From: Streptococcaceae bacterium | GTDB taxonomy: Bacteria; Bacillota; Bacilli; Lactobacillales; Streptococcaceae | DNA length: 64,000 nt | Reading direction: 5' to 3' | Assembly (NCBI GenBank): GCA_022484805.1 | Contig: JAKVKP010000009.1 | Span: 1-64,000, forward strand | In this document: piece after piece, positions 28,309 to 37,758 of the stretch | How the letters are laid out: each line of letters starts with the position of its first letter | Position numbering within the stretch: position 1 is the stretch's first letter | The notes under the pieces: model-generated | What the model was told of the DNA's origin: nothing | Databases searched by the model: none | What the model saw: the letters and a program-made list of their open reading frames with translations, nothing else | Translations under genes and position numbers: made by a program

Positions 28309-31300
28309 TTGGGAGGGAGATGGAAAAAGGATTTGAAAAAAATCTTAAATGTTATCGTTGTTTTGCTTATGTTTTCTACGACCTTTTCTAATTCCTTAGG
28401 AGTAGTTGCAGAATCAGTAACGACGGACTCTGGACAGGTTTCTAAAGAATCAGATTCTTTAGAAAATACTCAAAATAGTAATGATGAAACTAAATTAAGC
28501 AATGCTAATGAATCAGAAAGTACTAGTGAACCCAGTACTTCTGTAATATCTGACGGAGATACTGCAGAAACTTCGGAAGCTACTACGAGTGAGGAACAAA
28601 ATAACAAAATTACCATTACTTGGCAAACTGATGAAGCACATCCTTTTGAGGGGGCAGTGATTAGTACTCAGTCAGAAATGGCGAAGGATACGACTATTAA
28701 TGAGGCGTCGATTCCGAATTTTGAAGAGGAAAGCAAATTATTTAAAGGGTGGTTGGTCAACTCACAAACACTCACGACAGAACAACTCTTAAAAACGACT
28801 CTGGCAGAAGATACAACAATCAAAGCGGAATTTGAAAGTGTTCAAAGGAGCTTATCCGTTAATACAGATAGTTCAATCGCAAGTATAATTACTAGCGCCA
28901 ATCAAAGTAAAGTAATTGTCGTTCCAAGTCCTTCAGGAAATGGTGCCGCTTATCAAGAATATGATGCGAATGAAACCGGAGTTAAAAAAGCACTTTTTGA
29001 TTTATATCAAAATGGTGGTAACGCGGACTTTGTAATGTATATTGGTACCAATATTGCACTTTCAGCGGCTACGACAGCCAAGTCAATTCCAGCAGCACCT
29101 TCTGCAACTGATATCACGTTTTATGCTTTGCAAGGAAAGGTTAATGGTATTACGTTTACAGGAACAGCCTCAGATCCAATTTCTGATAGCACTACTTTAC
29201 CAAGTGGCGCCAAAACCTTGAATTTTGGTACAAATACTTATTTTGGTAGTAATATCAGCCTTAGAAACATTGCTTATAGTGCTTCAAATTTTTATATGTA
29301 CGGACACAATCTAAATTTAAATGGTGGCTCTGTTGGTAATGGGGTAACAATCTATGGTGGTGCGGAATCTGAGGATATTTCTGGTAATCCGACGATTAAT
29401 ATTAGAACAACAGGTTCTGGTACATGGAATATCTATGGTGGTAATCGAAATGGTGGAACTTTAACAGGTAATACGGCAATTAATATTACTAAAACCGTTG
29501 GTGCAATTGCGACCTTAACAGGTGGTGCCAACATTGGAACGGTAAATGGCAGTACTCAAATAAATATTTCCGATACAAACGGTTCGGTTAATAATATTTA
29601 TGGTGGTGGTGTTGGTTCGAGCGCTTCAAATAAGGCAAATGTAACGGGAAATGTTAGTACAACGATCAATATTACAAATTCTAGTTCAGGTTTCCAATTA
29701 GGAAATTTTTATGGTGGTACCAATTATGGTGATATCAATGGTCAAATTACAACGAATATTTCAGGGTACGGTCGTTGGAATACCAATAGATTTGTTGGTG
29801 GTTCATTAGCTGGAAATATTGGTCTTGATCGTAGTACCAATGCGATTACAACTAATTTGGATACTAGTCTTTATAATGGTAGCTATGCTGATTTCGAGGG
29901 TGGTAATAGAAATTCAGGGACGATCACAGGTAACATTGCAAATACTGTAAAGGCAGGATTGAGCTCATCTAATGGCGGGATTGGAGATTTTAACGGTGGC
30001 GGTGGTAATAATGTCAGCACCCTATCTCAATCAAGTATGGGTGCCTCCAATCAAACAACTTATGATGCCTATACACCCGCTCAGCGTAGTGAAATTGCAA
30101 AAAATGCAGCAGCCTTTAAAGTTTTTGGTAATATTACCTCTAAATTAATTAGTGGTTCTTTCTCTAATGGTGGTAACTATTATACGACGGCTGCTGGACG
30201 TGGTGGTTATATTGAAGGCAATACAACAATTGAAGTTGGTACGTTGACTTCTAGCGGTACACCAGGTGGAGATGGAATCGCTTATCGAGGTAGCAAGCCG
30301 ACTGATCTTGATTACTCAACGACCAGTAAAAGCCGAGGTCTAAGCAGTACCTGGGATATTGTTGGCGGTGGCGGTACACCAGGTACAGCATGGGACATTT
30401 ATATTAACGGCAATACAAAAACAATATTAAATAATACAGTTGCCCGCTGGACCTATGGTGGCTCTTTCTCAGGTGTAATCGAAGGTAATACTTCTAATAC
30501 TTTAAACTCAGGAATTGTAGATACGCTTGAAGGTACGGGATATACAGGTCGACGTGTTTATGGTAATGGACAAAGTACCGTAAATAATGGACAGGTTGAC
30601 TGGTTCTTATCAGGTGGTGGCTGGGATGATGCTAAAATTGTTGGTAATGTTGGCGTTACTGTAAACGATGGGGTAATTAATGCTTCAATGGGCGCTTCTT
30701 ATGGCGTGGCAGGCTCTCATACTGTAACTGGCAATTCAGATAATAGAATTTATGGTGGTAATTTTTCTGGAACACCAAGGACAGGCTCCAACGGCTTTTC
30801 AGGTGGTATAACGAATAATGGCTCATTATTAGGAAATGCTAGCTTAACAATTGATTTAAGAAATTATAATGGAGAGTTTAAACTGCCCACAGGTACTTAT
30901 ATCTCTGGTGGTGATCCATATAACAGTACTAATACAGTTGGTACAGACAGTTCAAATACGATTACCTTAAATATTTTTACAAAACCAGGCTCAGATGTAT
31001 TAAATGGTGCAGATATTTATGGTGATGGTGGTTATTCAGCAAATAATACTAAAAGTGGCGCAATTAATGTCAATATCCAAGCAACTGGTTCTAAAATTGG
31101 TAATCTTTATGCAACAAATTATTCAAATATTTCATCTAGCAAAATTTTAAGAAACGTTACGATGAACATTCAAGGCGCCCAAAGTATTAATGGGCTTTCG
31201 GGTGGCTCGGCATCGGATGACTTCAATAATACTATTGTAAGCAATAGTACCAATCAAGCAATATTTAATTTTGGTCAGAACGTCGACGGCACAGGGAAAT

Positions 31301-33201
31301 ATCAAACAGATGATTTAAGTGCGACTGGCTTAGGGATTGTCAATTTTACTCAGTTAAATGTTACTAATGGTATTAAGTTGATGGCGAATGGCGGTAATAT
31401 CAATAATGGTCGTTCTGCAACGGCGGCTAACCATGCGACAACCTATAATCAATTTGGAAATATTCATTTATCAAAAGGTGGCGGTATTGGTATCACGGCT
31501 ACTAGCAATCGAATTTCTGGTGGTAAATTAACCGTAGAGGATGAGTCAACGATTGAGTCATCACCGGGCACAGGTAAAATTAATATTTCAGATTTTGAAG
31601 TACCAGATGATTCAAAAGATCATTTAACTTGGATTAAAAATACAACTGGCGATACAGCATCACAAGTTGCGAGCCAAGGAACTTGGTTTGGCAGTATTAA
31701 AGCATATCAAGTGCTTACAATTAATCCAACAGTCAATAATGCCACGCATATTACACCGGTTAATTTTTCAGGAATTGAAAAGGCAACAGGAAAGACCTTT
31801 ATTGGTGATAATGATGTCAAAACCAATAGTTCAAATGGATATGGGATTGCGATTCCAGGCTCAATCATTAACTATGAAGTAGAGACACCTGGTATTGCGG
31901 ACGGTGATGGCAATATTTCTCATGATGTATCGCAAGTTAAGGCCAACAATTCACCTTTAACAATTGAGGCTTGGGGAACTGATATTGCTGGAACAAAGGT
32001 TAAAAAGGGACGTCTATTGATTCCGTCCTCTAATGGTATCAAGCCAACGCTTAGCTTTGTTCCTGAAACAGAAAATACAGGTTCATGGCTATACAGCGGT
32101 GAGATTTCATCAACAAAAATTGGTAGCACGGATACAATTATTAATGAGCAGTCTAATTCTAATAATGTGAATTGGGCTTCCCCAGATAATGATTATAGCT
32201 ATCAAGTGACAGTGAAGTATTCAAATCAAGTCGAATTAACGGCTAAAAATGTCATTGTTAGTGAATCGGAAGCGGCAGCAATACAAGATAGGTCAGATAT
32301 TATTGACTTAACAGCTGCTAAAGGACGACCATTCTTTGATGATTCTGCGATTACGTCAGAATTAATTTCAGAAATTCAACAGCCACTCTCGACTGATGAA
32401 CTTTCTCGCAAGCATTCTATTAATTATCAAGCAGGAACGACAGCAGCTAATAAAAAACAGCTCCAAGTTAATATTGTAGTTGTTAAAGACGATGCTGTTA
32501 TTTCAGACAATCGTGATTTTGCAATTTATGCTAAATCTACACGCTTAACTTTAGCTCAGGCACAAGCATTAAATGAATCATCCGATTTAATTGCCTATAC
32601 GCAAGCGACGACTATTTTTGCTAATGATGATACGGCAGTCAGCCCATCCTTACCAGCTGAAACCTTTAATAGTATTAAAAATGCACAGGAATCAGAGCTG
32701 TTGAAAAACGTTTCATCAGTATATTCATATACCTATAATGGTATTTCATTGAATAAGACAATAAATGTTGCGATTTCTGGTGAATTGAAGCTTTCAGAAG
32801 TTCCCAATCAATTTAATTTTGGAACTCAGAAAATTAGCACCAAGACGCAAATCTATTGGCCGACTATTAGCGGTAATTTAACGGTAAAAGATACAAGAGG
32901 CTCTGAAAGAAGCCCGTGGACACTTAGTGTTAAAGAGACTCAGGCACTAACTGATGGTAAACATACACTTAATGGTTGCTTATCTTACGCTTCGGATGGT
33001 TCGGAGTCGATTCTCGGTGATAACGCGGTTATAGTTGATCAACGGGAGCTATCTGCAAATGGTGAGTATGTTGTAAATAGTGATTGGGGTGCGGCAAATC
33101 AACGTGGTATTAAATTGACTGTTCCAGTTGAGAAACAATTGACTGGAAATTATCAAGGCACTCTTTCTTGGTCATTGGTTTCTGCGCCGGGTAATCCGTA
33201 A
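28309..33201 (+). CDS. Giant WxL-domain surface protein with beta-helix-like repeats
   Basis: The 1630-residue protein has a signal peptide (about residues 8-35) and a Ser/Thr/Glu-rich stretch to about 95. A small InlB-like beta domain (ITITWQTDEAHPFEGAVI) covers about 96-175. A long Gly/Asn-rich region (about 340-970) repeats units such as IYGGNRNGGTLTGNTAINI and probably folds as a parallel beta-helix. Ig-like segments follow, and a C-terminal WxL domain covers about 1497-1630 with PWTLSV and LSWSLVSAPGN. WxL domains bind peptidoglycan without covalent linkage. Start: TTG 28309 has GGAG 4 nt upstream; TTG 28333 (MKKILNVIVV) is the alternative. It heads the WxL locus. Confidence 0.85.
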   Translation: MGGRWKKDLKKILNVIVVLLMFSTTFSNSLGVVAESVTTDSGQVSKESDSLENTQNSNDETKLSNANESESTSEPSTSVISDGDTAETSEATTSEEQNNKITITWQTDEAHPFEGAVISTQSEMAKDTTINEASIPNFEEESKLFKGWLVNSQTLTTEQLLKTTLAEDTTIKAEFESVQRSLSVNTDSSIASIITSANQSKVIVVPSPSGNGAAYQEYDANETGVKKALFDLYQNGGNADFVMYIGTNIALSAATTAKSIPAAPSATDITFYALQGKVNGITFTGTASDPISDSTTLPSGAKTLNFGTNTYFGSNISLRNIAYSASNFYMYGHNLNLNGGSVGNGVTIYGGAESEDISGNPTINIRTTGSGTWNIYGGNRNGGTLTGNTAINITKTVGAIATLTGGANIGTVNGSTQINISDTNGSVNNIYGGGVGSSASNKANVTGNVSTTINITNSSSGFQLGNFYGGTNYGDINGQITTNISGYGRWNTNRFVGGSLAGNIGLDRSTNAITTNLDTSLYNGSYADFEGGNRNSGTITGNIANTVKAGLSSSNGGIGDFNGGGGNNVSTLSQSSMGASNQTTYDAYTPAQRSEIAKNAAAFKVFGNITSKLISGSFSNGGNYYTTAAGRGGYIEGNTTIEVGTLTSSGTPGGDGIAYRGSKPTDLDYSTTSKSRGLSSTWDIVGGGGTPGTAWDIYINGNTKTILNNTVARWTYGGSFSGVIEGNTSNTLNSGIVDTLEGTGYTGRRVYGNGQSTVNNGQVDWFLSGGGWDDAKIVGNVGVTVNDGVINASMGASYGVAGSHTVTGNSDNRIYGGNFSGTPRTGSNGFSGGITNNGSLLGNASLTIDLRNYNGEFKLPTGTYISGGDPYNSTNTVGTDSSNTITLNIFTKPGSDVLNGADIYGDGGYSANNTKSGAINVNIQATGSKIGNLYATNYSNISSSKILRNVTMNIQGAQSINGLSGGSASDDFNNTIVSNSTNQAIFNFGQNVDGTGKYQTDDLSATGLGIVNFTQLNVTNGIKLMANGGNINNGRSATAANHATTYNQFGNIHLSKGGGIGITATSNRISGGKLTVEDESTIESSPGTGKINISDFEVPDDSKDHLTWIKNTTGDTASQVASQGTWFGSIKAYQVLTINPTVNNATHITPVNFSGIEKATGKTFIGDNDVKTNSSNGYGIAIPGSIINYEVETPGIADGDGNISHDVSQVKANNSPLTIEAWGTDIAGTKVKKGRLLIPSSNGIKPTLSFVPETENTGSWLYSGEISSTKIGSTDTIINEQSNSNNVNWASPDNDYSYQVTVKYSNQVELTAKNVIVSESEAAAIQDRSDIIDLTAAKGRPFFDDSAITSELISEIQQPLSTDELSRKHSINYQAGTTAANKKQLQVNIVVVKDDAVISDNRDFAIYAKSTRLTLAQAQALNESSDLIAYTQATTIFANDDTAVSPSLPAETFNSIKNAQESELLKNVSSVYSYTYNGISLNKTINVAISGELKLSEVPNQFNFGTQKISTKTQIYWPTISGNLTVKDTRGSERSPWTLSVKETQALTDGKHTLNGCLSYASDGSESILGDNAVIVDQRELSANGEYVVNSDWGAANQRGIKLTVPVEKQLTGNYQGTLSWSLVSAPGNP

Positions 33202-33227
33202 CCATTAATAAAGAAAGGTGCTTCTAT

Positions 33228-33587
33228 ATGAAAAGATTAATAATTTTGGGTCTACTTATAATCACAAGTCTTTGTTCTTTCACGCATGCTCTTGCAGAGG
33301 AAGCTGCGGATTATCAGACTAACGGTCAAACGAGTTTTTACGGTGTTTACGAATATCCTGATGAAAGTAAAGATGATTCTAAGGCCTCATCAACATCAAA
33401 TGGTACAAAGACAGAAATTCGACAAGTAAATGCAAAAGGACAGGCAGTTTTAATTGCTACTGGTGATAATTATTTCAACAGTATTCAATTTTTGGGATTG
33501 TGTATTTTGACAATCATATTTATATATTTAAGGAGAAAAAATGAAAAAAAGTTATTTATTATTAACAAGTTCAATTTTACTAAGTAG
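33228..33587 (+). CDS. Small surface protein with degenerate sortase motif (CscD-like)
   Basis: The 119-residue protein has a signal peptide (MKRLIILGLLIITSLCSF, then HALAEE), a short polar middle, then LIATGDN, a membrane segment and RRKNEKK. That is the layout of the small LPxTG proteins found in WxL loci, but the motif reads LIATG, with Ile in place of the Pro. Sortase recognition is therefore doubtful, and the protein may simply stay membrane-bound. AAGAAAGG precedes ATG 33228. Its 3' end overlaps the next WxL gene by 47 nt in another frame. Confidence 0.75.
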   Translation: MKRLIILGLLIITSLCSFTHALAEEAADYQTNGQTSFYGVYEYPDESKDDSKASSTSNGTKTEIRQVNAKGQAVLIATGDNYFNSIQFLGLCILTIIFIYLRRKNEKKLFIINKFNFTK

Positions 33588-34254
33588 TTTTGCTTTTGCT
33601 GGTCAAGCTCAAGCAGAGAGTATTTCACAAAACTATTCATCAAATGGCTCAATTACTTTTGAAACGGATGATTCAAAAACAGATCCAGTTGATCCGACTA
33701 ATCCTGAAAATCCTGTTACACCAACTGATCCATCAGAGCCTGGTACGGATGGTCCACTATCAATTGACTTTGCTTCAAATTTTAAATTTGGCACTCAAAA
33801 GATTACAACGGCAACTAAAACTTATTATGCAGCTTTACAAACATTTACGGATGCTGCCGATGCGCCCAACTATGTTCAAGTAACTGATAAAAGAGGAACA
33901 GCGGAGGGCTGGATTTTAAGTGTTAAGCAAAATGAACAGTTTAAAACAGCAGAAAATGACGAATTAAAGGGTGCTGTAATTTCGACCAGTAATGGTACTA
34001 CAGCTTCTATTATGGATGATGATTACCGTCCTACTACCGTTAATCCAGCTGTTAACTTTACGCCTGGTGCAGAAAATGTACTTGTTTCTGCGAGTGCCAA
34101 CCAAGGTATGGGAACTTGGATTTATAAATTTGGTACAGACGCCAATGAAGGAGCTAGCGCAATTGCTCTAGAAGTACCTGGTAAATCAGTTAAATTGGCA
34201 AAGACTTATACGACTACCTTGACTTGGAATTTGAAATCTGTACCAACTGATTAA
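33541..34254 (+). CDS. WxL-domain surface protein 1 of the tandem trio
   Basis: This 237-residue protein has a signal peptide ending near QAQAES, a Pro/Asp/Thr spacer (DPVDPTNPENPVTPTDP, about residues 48-70) and a WxL domain starting PLSIDFASNFKFG. The two WxL motifs are GWILSV and TLTWNLKSVP. It should bind peptidoglycan and contact the WxLIP protein downstream. AAGGAG precedes ATG 33541, which lies inside the end of the previous gene. The three tandem members share layout but differ in the middle of the domain. Confidence 0.9.
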   Translation: MKKSYLLLTSSILLSSFAFAGQAQAESISQNYSSNGSITFETDDSKTDPVDPTNPENPVTPTDPSEPGTDGPLSIDFASNFKFGTQKITTATKTYYAALQTFTDAADAPNYVQVTDKRGTAEGWILSVKQNEQFKTAENDELKGAVISTSNGTTASIMDDDYRPTTVNPAVNFTPGAENVLVSASANQGMGTWIYKFGTDANEGASAIALEVPGKSVKLAKTYTTTLTWNLKSVPTD

Positions 34255-34271
34255 AGAGAAGGAGAATAGAG

Positions 34272-35051
34272 ATGAAAAAGATTAGTATTTTGTTTTTAAG
34301 CACATTGATTTTGGGGACTGCGACAGGTATTGCTTCAGCGGAAGAAGTAAAAAATTATGATTCAAATGGGGTAGTTAGCTTTATTCCTAATACAGACCCA
34401 ACTGATCCGGTAAATCCAATTGATCCTGATCCAAATAAACCAGTAAATCCAACTGATCCAGATGGTCCAAAACCAGGTACTGACGGTCCTTTATCAATAG
34501 ATTTTGCTTCAAGCTTAGATTTTGGTACGAATAAAATTTCAAGTAAAGATCAGGTTTATTATGCTCGTGCGCAAACTTATAAAAATACAGATAACTCAAC
34601 TAGTGATTTAGTAACACCTAACTACGTTCAAGTATCTGATAATCGTGGTACGAATGCTGGCTGGACTTTGAAAGTGAAACAAAATGGTCAATTTAAAAAT
34701 GATACGACACTTAACAAGACATTAACTGGTTCAGTGATTAATTTCAATACGCCAGCTGTTAGATCAAATGCTGAAGGGATAACTGCACCAGTTGCAACGT
34801 CTGATATTAGCTTGGATGCTAATGGTAGTGAATCAGTAGTTTTAACTGCTAAAGAAGGTGCTGGTGCTGGTACATGGATTAATGCTTGGGGCACGGTTGA
34901 AAAGAATAGTGAAACTGATAAAGATAACAATTCAATTGAAGCAGATGTAACTAAAGCAATTTCGTTATCTGTTCCAGGTAAAACACCGAAAGATGCTGTT
35001 AAATACACAACTACTTTAACTTGGGCTTTGTCTGATATTCCAGGCAATTAA
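34272..35051 (+). CDS. WxL-domain surface protein 2 of the tandem trio
   Basis: At 259 residues it has a signal peptide (to about ASAEE), a spacer of DPTDPVNPIDPDP type, and a WxL domain starting PLSIDFASSLDFG with GWTLKV and TLTWALSDIPGN. It carries the longest insertion of the trio in the middle of the domain. GAGAAGGAG precedes ATG 34272, 17 bp behind the previous stop. Confidence 0.9.
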   Translation: MKKISILFLSTLILGTATGIASAEEVKNYDSNGVVSFIPNTDPTDPVNPIDPDPNKPVNPTDPDGPKPGTDGPLSIDFASSLDFGTNKISSKDQVYYARAQTYKNTDNSTSDLVTPNYVQVSDNRGTNAGWTLKVKQNGQFKNDTTLNKTLTGSVINFNTPAVRSNAEGITAPVATSDISLDANGSESVVLTAKEGAGAGTWINAWGTVEKNSETDKDNNSIEADVTKAISLSVPGKTPKDAVKYTTTLTWALSDIPGN

Positions 35052-35068
35052 TTTAGGAGGAATTTAAA

Positions 35069-35809
35069 ATGAAAAAAACATTAGTTTCGCTATTTTCAGT
35101 AGCAATTTTAGGGAGTTTAACAGTTACATCTTTGACAGTGAGCGCTGACGATGGCGGTCAATATGACTCAAATGGGATTATTACTTTTATTCCTAATACA
35201 GATCCAACTGATCCAGTTGATCCATTAGACCCATCAAATCCAATTACACCGGTTGATCCAACAAATCCAGATGGACCAAACCCAGGTACCAATGGTCCAT
35301 TATCGATTGATTATGCTTCTAGCTTATCATTTGGAGAACAAAAAATTACATCAAAAACAGAGACTTACTATGCTGATTCTCAAAAATATAAAGATGCTAG
35401 TGGAAATACTTTAGAAGGACCAAACTTTGTTCAGGTATCTGATAATCGTGGTACAGAATCTGGCTGGACATTGAAAGTGAAACAAAATGGACAATTTCAA
35501 ACAGCAGAGGCTCAAGTATTAACAGGTGCTAAGGTAACGTTTTCTAATGGGAATATTGTTACTGCTTCACAATCAGCTAAACCATCAAATGTTTCTACAA
35601 CAATGACATTAGATCCGAGTGGTGCCGAATCAACGGTGATGGGTGCTAAGGTCAGTGAAGGAGCCGGTACTTATTTAATGGATTGGGGAAATTCAGTAGA
35701 TACTGCAAAAAACAGTATTGCGCTTGAGGTTCCAGGTTCAACAACTAAGTATGCTAAAAGCTATTCAACTACATTTACATGGGTGTTAACTGATGCACCT
35801 GCGAATTAA
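35069..35809 (+). CDS. WxL-domain surface protein 3 of the tandem trio
   Basis: This 246-residue protein repeats the layout: signal peptide ending near TVSADD, a spacer rich in DPTDP and NPDGP units, then PLSIDYASSLSFG, GWTLKV and TFTWVLTDAPAN. It is closest to WxL protein 2, sharing the SNGxxxFIPNTDPTDP entry to the spacer. AGGAGG precedes ATG 35069. Confidence 0.9.
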   Translation: MKKTLVSLFSVAILGSLTVTSLTVSADDGGQYDSNGIITFIPNTDPTDPVDPLDPSNPITPVDPTNPDGPNPGTNGPLSIDYASSLSFGEQKITSKTETYYADSQKYKDASGNTLEGPNFVQVSDNRGTESGWTLKVKQNGQFQTAEAQVLTGAKVTFSNGNIVTASQSAKPSNVSTTMTLDPSGAESTVMGAKVSEGAGTYLMDWGNSVDTAKNSIALEVPGSTTKYAKSYSTTFTWVLTDAPAN

Positions 35810-35907
35810 AGTAATAAATTAAATTTTATATTGATAACCGTGAAGGTCAGTAATCATTTTTGATTGCTGACCATAGCTTGTTTATAAACAAAAGGAGAAA
35901 TTTCAAA

Positions 35908-36684
35908 ATGAAGTATCGGAAACAAATTTTCTTGGGACTAGCACTCTTTTTCAGCTTTTTTATTGGATTAATTAATGCTGAAGCTTCCGAATTTAATTAT
36001 TCTGTTACACCAGTAATTCCCGATAATCAAATTGATAAGTCAAAGACATACTATGATTTATTAATGTCCCCAGGTCAAAGTCAAACGGTTGAAGTACAAT
36101 TGCAAAATGACACTGAAAATGATCTAGTCATTGAAAATTCAATAAATAGTGCGACTACTAATTTAAATGGTGTCGTTGAATATGGTGCGAATAACATCAA
36201 AGCTGATGCCAGCTTAAAATATAATCTTAAAGATTTAGCAACCGTCGATTCAGAAGTTACAATTCCTAAGAAATCAGGTATTGTATTATCTATTAAATTG
36301 ACAATGCCAAATGAAAAAATTGATGGTGTCATTGCTGGCGGAATTACATTTAAGGAAAAACAAGCGGATTCAACAACAGCTACTTCCTCCGATGAGCAGG
36401 GCTTGGCGATTAAAAATGAATATTCTTATGTTGTTGCTATTCTATTGCGCCAAAATGAAACTCAACTTGCACCAAACTTAAATTTACTCGATGTAACTGC
36501 AGGTCAAGTTAATTCGCGAAACGTTATTAATGCTCAGTTCCAAAATCCTGAAGCAACCTATTTAAATCAGCTTAAATTAGAAAATAAAGTTACAAAAAAG
36601 GAAGTAGTCAAGTATTATTTTCATCATCAGCTGATCAGCTACAAATGGCACCTAATTCAAACTTTTCTTATCCAATTTCATTGA
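35908..36684 (+). CDS. WxL-interacting protein (WxLIP, DUF916/DUF3324), zero-frame product
   Basis: From ATG 35908 (AAAGGAG upstream) the product has a signal peptide (to about AEAS), the DUF916 peptidoglycan-binding domain (about residues 27-150: FNYSVTPVIPDNQIDKSKTY) and most of the DUF3324 host-binding domain. After residue 231 (VTKK) the family similarity jumps to the -1 frame. The zero frame runs 27 more residues to a stop at 36682-36684. The codons at the jump are ACA AAA AAG, containing the slippery heptamer A AAA AAG at 36594-36600. WxLIP proteins bridge WxL proteins and the wall; the short form would lack the membrane anchor. A lost A in the A-run, or a sequencing error, is the plain alternative. 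Confidence 0.8.
   Translation: MKYRKQIFLGLALFFSFFIGLINAEASEFNYSVTPVIPDNQIDKSKTYYDLLMSPGQSQTVEVQLQNDTENDLVIENSINSATTNLNGVVEYGANNIKADASLKYNLKDLATVDSEVTIPKKSGIVLSIKLTMPNEKIDGVIAGGITFKEKQADSTTATSSDEQGLAIKNEYSYVVAILLRQNETQLAPNLNLLDVTAGQVNSRNVINAQFQNPEATYLNQLKLENKVTKKEVVKYYFHHQLISYKWHLIQTFLIQFH
36594..36600 (+). promoter_or_regulatory. Possible -1 ribosomal frameshift site A AAA AAG in the WxLIP gene
   Basis: The heptamer is in the correct phase (ACA AAA AAG). A -1 slip on it gives GGA AGT AGT CAA, which restores the DUF3324 domain and membrane anchor without any stop. A palindrome AGCTGATCAGCT lies about 30 nt downstream. I see no upstream AGGAGG stimulator. Confidence 0.4.
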
Positions 36685-36998
36685 ATGGTAAGAAATTGGA
36701 GGCTGGTACCTACACCTTGAATACTGTTGCTTACGGTGGTAAAAGTGAAACCGGACAATATGAAGTGAAAAATAGTGATGGAGAAACCGAAAAATATCAA
36801 TATAAGTGGGGATTTACTAAAGATTTCACGATTAAAGCTGATGAGGCAAAGGAATTAAATAGTAAAGATGTAACAATCGAAAGAGATTACACTTGGCTTT
36901 ATATCTTGATTGGTATCTTAATTTTACTGGTTGCTGGTTTAATTTTTTGGTTTTTAATTGCGAAGAAGAAAAAATCAAAAGAAGAAGCAGATGAATGA
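36600..36998 (+). CDS. WxLIP C-terminal part in the -1 frame (end of DUF3324 plus membrane anchor)
   Basis: In the -1 frame the sequence continues GSSQVLFSSSADQLQMAPNS, runs through the end of DUF3324 (LEAGTYTLNTVAYGG, YKWGFTKDFTI), and ends with a membrane segment (about the last 40 residues) and KKKKSKEEADE. Together with the zero-frame product it makes a WxLIP protein of normal length. An internal ATG at 36645 has no ribosome site, so separate translation is unlikely. The stop overlaps the sortase start (ATGAATGA). Confidence 0.75.
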   Translation, partial: GSSQVLFSSSADQLQMAPNSNFSYPISLNGKKLEAGTYTLNTVAYGGKSETGQYEVKNSDGETEKYQYKWGFTKDFTIKADEAKELNSKDVTIERDYTWLYILIGILILLVAGLIFWFLIAKKKKSKEEADE

Positions 36999-37758
36999 AA
37001 AGAAGCTATTAGAAAAACTAGGAATTGATTTATTAATTATTATCGGTGTTTTAATGATTAGTATGCCGCTAATTAAAAATAGTCTAGTTGGAATTGTGAC
37101 TCAAAATTCAGTGCTCGTTAACAAGACAAAGTTACCAAGCGATGTTGAAACCGAATCAATACATCCTGTTCAGTTTGAAGATATTATCAAGCAAGCAGGT
37201 CAAGCTGCTGATACATATGGTAGTGTTCAAATTGAATCATTGGGATGGGGCGTTCCGCTATTGATTGGTGTTACAAATGCAAATCTAGCTGTTGGTGGTG
37301 TTGTGCTTTATCCAGAAAGAACAATTGAAAATCATAATATCGTAATTGCAGGACATCATTTGGGAATCTCTCAACTTCTTTTTGGACCAATTTTAGAGGT
37401 AAAAGAGGGTGACCAAATTGATTTGAATTATCGTGGTGAAGCAGCTAGCTATTTTGTAACATCACTCAAAGAAGTCGATGAAACAGATTTGACGGTTTTA
37501 GAGGATACGGATAGTACACAATTAACTTTGATTACTTGCCCGTCACCTCAACTGTCCAATAAACGTTTTGTGGTAATCGCTAAGCTCAATTCACAGGTAA
37601 AAAAAACTAAAGCAAATGTCGAATTAAATGTTAGGCAGTGGCAACAATCAAAAAATGGATTCTTTATTTCGTGGCTATCTTTATTTTTAGTTTTATTGGT
37701 TATGATTGGACTTATCACAATTAAGCATTATATTTCTAATAAAATAAATGATAACTAA
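36991..37758 (+). CDS. Sortase, class C-like
   Basis: The 255-residue protein from ATG 36991 has an N-terminal membrane segment, the sortase core, and a C-terminal membrane segment. The catalytic residues are all present: His122 in AGHHLG, Cys183 in TLITCPS, and Arg192 in NKRFVV. The nine-residue Cys-to-Arg spacing and the C-terminal anchor fit class C, which often joins surface proteins to each other. The start overlaps the WxLIP stop in ATGAATGA, so translation is coupled. Its natural clients are unclear, because both small anchor proteins nearby have broken motifs. Confidence 0.85.
   Translation: MNEKKLLEKLGIDLLIIIGVLMISMPLIKNSLVGIVTQNSVLVNKTKLPSDVETESIHPVQFEDIIKQAGQAADTYGSVQIESLGWGVPLLIGVTNANLAVGGVVLYPERTIENHNIVIAGHHLGISQLLFGPILEVKEGDQIDLNYRGEAASYFVTSLKEVDETDLTVLEDTDSTQLTLITCPSPQLSNKRFVVIAKLNSQVKKTKANVELNVRQWQQSKNGFFISWLSLFLVLLVMIGLITIKHYISNKINDN

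Noticed and set aside
34688-35047. ORF of 119 residues opposite the second WxL gene
   Set aside because: It is a reverse-strand shadow of a clear WxL gene, without start signals.
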